From Alphaproteobacteria bacterium (lineage in GTDB: Bacteria > Pseudomonadota > Alphaproteobacteria > UBA8366 > JADFVY01): a DNA stretch of 8,257 bases. Position numbers and translations under genes: made by a program. Each line of letters opens with the position of its first letter. The first letter of the stretch is position 1. The stretch is taken from positions 1 to 8,257 of the forward strand of contig JAOUMF010000063.1 of the NCBI GenBank assembly GCA_029881615.1, given 5' to 3'. This document shows positions 6,242 through 8,257 of the stretch, piece after piece. The notes beneath the pieces were generated by a model, which saw only the letters and a list, made by a program, of their open reading frames with translations, ran no database searches and was not told the DNA's origin.

Positions 6242-6826
6242 ATGAGTGACCGTCCCTCGTCCGAAAACGTCGCCCAGCGCAAGAAGGCTTTTTTCGAGTC
6301 GCTGCGCATCGAGTCGGATATCTGGGTTTTCGGTTACGGCTCGCTGATGTGGAATCCCGGGTTCAAACATGTCGAGGCGCGCCAGGCGCTGCTGCATGGC
6401 TGGCACAGGTCGTTTTGCATCTATTCGCACCGCTATCGCGGCACGCCGGAATGCCCCGGCCTGGTTCTGGGGCTGGACCGCGGCGGGTCCTGCAAGGGCA
6501 TGGCCTACCGGGTTGCGCGTGCGCGGGCGCTGGAAGTGCTGGATTATCTGTGGGACCGCGAGATGGTGAACGGCGTTTATACGCCGCGTATCCTGTATCC
6601 CAGAACGGCCGGCGGGCGGCCGCCCTGTCATGCCTATACCGTCGACCGCACTCATCACCAGTATGCCGGTGGCCTGGATGAACGGGAGATGGTTCGACTG
6701 ATTCGCCAGGGTTTTGGCCTGGGTGGCCATAACCGCGAGTATCTTGCCAATACCGTCCGTCATCTGGACGGGCTGGGTATCAGTGACGGCTCGCTTCACC
6801 GCCTGCTGTCGCTGGTGGGGGAGTGA
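6242..6826 (+). CDS. chaC: ChaC-family gamma-glutamylcyclotransferase (glutathione degrading)
   Basis: ChaC enzymes cleave the gamma-glutamyl group of glutathione to give 5-oxoproline and Cys-Gly in the cytosol. The 194-residue protein has the substrate-loop signature VFGYGSLMWNPGF (29-41), WHRSFCIYSHRYRGTPECPGLVLGLD (54-79) and CKGMAYRV (84-91). Glu107 in LWDREMVNGVYTPR (103-116) is the predicted catalytic glutamate. The C-terminal GFGLGGHNREYLANTVRHL (157-175) is typical of bacterial ChaC proteins. Length is slightly shorter than E. coli ChaC but ordinary for the family. It starts 8 bases after tyrA, without a clear Shine-Dalgarno sequence, so it probably rides on the tyrA transcript by coupling. 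Linkage to tyrosine synthesis has no obvious metabolic reason. Its last 47 bases overlap the 3' end of pabBC on the other strand. Confidence 0.93.
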   Translation: MSDRPSSENVAQRKKAFFESLRIESDIWVFGYGSLMWNPGFKHVEARQALLHGWHRSFCIYSHRYRGTPECPGLVLGLDRGGSCKGMAYRVARARALEVLDYLWDREMVNGVYTPRILYPRTAGGRPPCHAYTVDRTHHQYAGGLDEREMVRLIRQGFGLGGHNREYLANTVRHLDGLGISDGSLHRLLSLVGE

Positions 6827-8257
6827 CCGGCCGGGCGGGTTGCAGGCCGCGCACCGAATTGCCCAGCCAGATTGCGTCGGCCTCCTCCAGATCGCGGGGA
6901 TAGAGCACGCGCTCTTCCACCTGGCCGCCGGTTTCCAGCAGTTCGCGGCGCAGCGTTCCGTTCAGCAGGCCGCACGACAGGGGTGGCGTCAGCAACCAGC
7001 CGCCTTTCTCGATGAACAGATTGGTATAGCTGCCCTCGGTCAACTCTCCCCGCTCGTTGACGAACAGCACCTCGTCACAGCCGGTTTCGGCCATCAGCCG
7101 TTCGCGCTCTCCGTCCAGCGCCTCGCGGCGGGTGGTTTTGTGATAGCGGTGGCGGTCCCGGCTGTCGACCGGTTGGGCGGCCATTGCATAGCGCACGGCG
7201 GGTGGCGGGTCGGGCAGGGAAATGGCGGTGGCTGTTACACTGGCGCCGCCGCCCTGGTCCAGCAACAGGCGAATGCGCTGCTTCCCGGTCAGGCCCCGCA
7301 CGCTATCGGCCAGCAGGGCGCGCACGGCCCCTGAATCGCAGGGAATGCCGAAAAAGCGCGCGGAACATTCCAGTCGCTCCATATGCCTTTCCAGCAGATA
7401 GAAGCCGTCGCTGCGCGACCAGCGCATGGTTTCAATAAGCTGGAACCCCTCATGGGGCGCGGTCAGGAAGCGCGCCTTCAGCAGGCATTCCTCATATTCC
7501 GCCGCGGGATCGGAATCATGGACGATACCGCTGCCGATGCCCATTTCGCCATCGCCGTCATTGCCGACGAACAGCGTGCGGATCGCGACGTTGAAGCGCA
7601 GGTCGCCATTGGGCGCGACCATGCCGACCGACCCGGTATAGGCGCCGCGCGATCCCACCTCCAGCTCGCGGATGATTTCCATGGCGCGGATCTTCGGCGC
7701 GCCGGTGACCGAACCGCAGGGGAACAGGCGCTCGACGATCTCGCGAAAGCCCATGCCGGGCCGCAATCGCGCCTCGACGGTCGAGGTCATCTGGTGCACC
7801 GTCGGGTAGGTTTCGACGGTGAACAGTTCCGGGGTGCGGACGCTGCCGATCAACGCGATGCGCGACAGGTCGTTGCGCAACAGGTCTGTGATCATCAGGT
7901 TTTCGGCCTGGGACTTGGCGTCGGCCCGCAGCCATGCGGCGATTTCGGCATCCTCGGCGGGGGTCGCGCCCCGTTGCGCCGTGCCCTTCATCGGCCGGGT
8001 GACGGCGCGGCCATCATTGATCGCCACGAACAGTTCCGGCGACAGGGACAGCAGATGCCAATCCGGACCTTGCAGCAACGCGCCATGCGCCACCGGTTGG
8101 CGCCGGCGCAGGTCGCGATAAAGCGAGACCGGATCGCCGGCAAGGTGGAAGCGGTGGTGGAAAGTGAAATTGATCTGATAGACGTCGCCGGCGACGATAT
8201 AATCCTTCACGCGGTGAATGGCGTCGAGATAGGGTTCGCGCTCGATTGTCTGGCCGC
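6780..8257 (-). CDS. pabBC: Fused PabB-PabC: aminodeoxychorismate synthase component I and aminodeoxychorismate lyase (5' end cut by the right window edge)
   Basis: The gene would convert chorismate to 4-amino-4-deoxychorismate (PabB part, with a PabA glutaminase encoded elsewhere) and then to p-aminobenzoate and pyruvate (PabC part), for folate synthesis. The reading frame stays open to the edge (..PYLDAIHRVKDYI..), so the GTG at 8210 is not the true start; 491 residues are visible. PabB marks: PMKGTAQRG, whose Lys (codon 7986-7988) separates PabB from anthranilate synthase; DLLRNDLSRI; CGSVTGAPKIRAMEIIRELE; and GSGIVHDSDPAAEYEE for magnesium binding. The PabC part begins near LIETMRWSRSDGFYLLERHMERL. 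Its PLP lysine is in RYHKTTRRE (codon 7137-7139), followed by LTEGSYTNLFI and LLNGTLRREL. The junction has no obvious linker. After the usual family end (LGNSVRGLQPAR) there are 16 extra residues, PVTPPPATAGGEASRH, encoded mostly where the gene overlaps chaC antisense. Confidence 0.94.
   Translation of the reverse strand, partial: GQTIEREPYLDAIHRVKDYIVAGDVYQINFTFHHRFHLAGDPVSLYRDLRRRQPVAHGALLQGPDWHLLSLSPELFVAINDGRAVTRPMKGTAQRGATPAEDAEIAAWLRADAKSQAENLMITDLLRNDLSRIALIGSVRTPELFTVETYPTVHQMTSTVEARLRPGMGFREIVERLFPCGSVTGAPKIRAMEIIRELEVGSRGAYTGSVGMVAPNGDLRFNVAIRTLFVGNDGDGEMGIGSGIVHDSDPAAEYEECLLKARFLTAPHEGFQLIETMRWSRSDGFYLLERHMERLECSARFFGIPCDSGAVRALLADSVRGLTGKQRIRLLLDQGGGASVTATAISLPDPPPAVRYAMAAQPVDSRDRHRYHKTTRREALDGERERLMAETGCDEVLFVNERGELTEGSYTNLFIEKGGWLLTPPLSCGLLNGTLRRELLETGGQVEERVLYPRDLEEADAIWLGNSVRGLQPARPVTPPPATAGGEASRH

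Overview
This GC-rich window reads as chromosomal, biosynthetic DNA from an alphaproteobacterium, most likely Rhodospirillales-like. The reasons are the strong G/C third-position bias, a divergent metX-metW / chorismate mutase-hisC-tyrA arrangement, and a fused pabB-pabC gene. The taxonomic call is inference from gene content and synteny, not from a marker gene. All genes are tightly packed. I see no rRNA, tRNA, CRISPR array, transposase, integrase or phage gene, and no gene-free stretch longer than about 150 bases.

Left part (1-1407): the N-terminal third of a choline-sulfatase (betC, minus strand) runs off the left edge. Divergent from it is a small zincin-type metalloprotease domain protein (HExxHxxGLxD). 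It is followed by a ParD-like ribbon-helix-helix antitoxin gene with a near-consensus promoter but no adjacent parE toxin gene.

Centre (1418-6233): metX and metW form a minus-strand pair with a 4-base ATGA overlap; they catalyse or support homoserine O-acylation, the entry to methionine synthesis. Divergent from them is a plus-strand aromatic amino acid operon. Its first gene is a chorismate mutase carrying a long C-terminal region that looks like a shortened prephenate dehydratase plus ACT domain. Next come a HisC-type aminotransferase and TyrA (prephenate/arogenate dehydrogenase), which overlap by 4 bases. Together they would convert chorismate to prephenate and on to tyrosine. A good candidate promoter, with a perfectly spaced palindrome lying across its -35 box, sits in the divergent intergenic region.

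Right part (6242-8257): chaC (gamma-glutamylcyclotransferase, glutathione turnover) follows tyrA after 8 bases. It overlaps tail-to-tail by 47 bases with a minus-strand pabBC fusion gene (p-aminobenzoate synthesis from chorismate, for folate), whose 5' end lies beyond the right edge. Both the tyrosine operon and PabBC therefore draw on chorismate.

Most of the window is ordinary core metabolism. I found no clear undescribed multi-gene system. The points most worth a second look are the probable pseudo-dehydratase/ACT tail on the chorismate mutase, the solitary ParD with a 10-base-period direct repeat over its -35 box, and the palindrome over the aromatic operon promoter.
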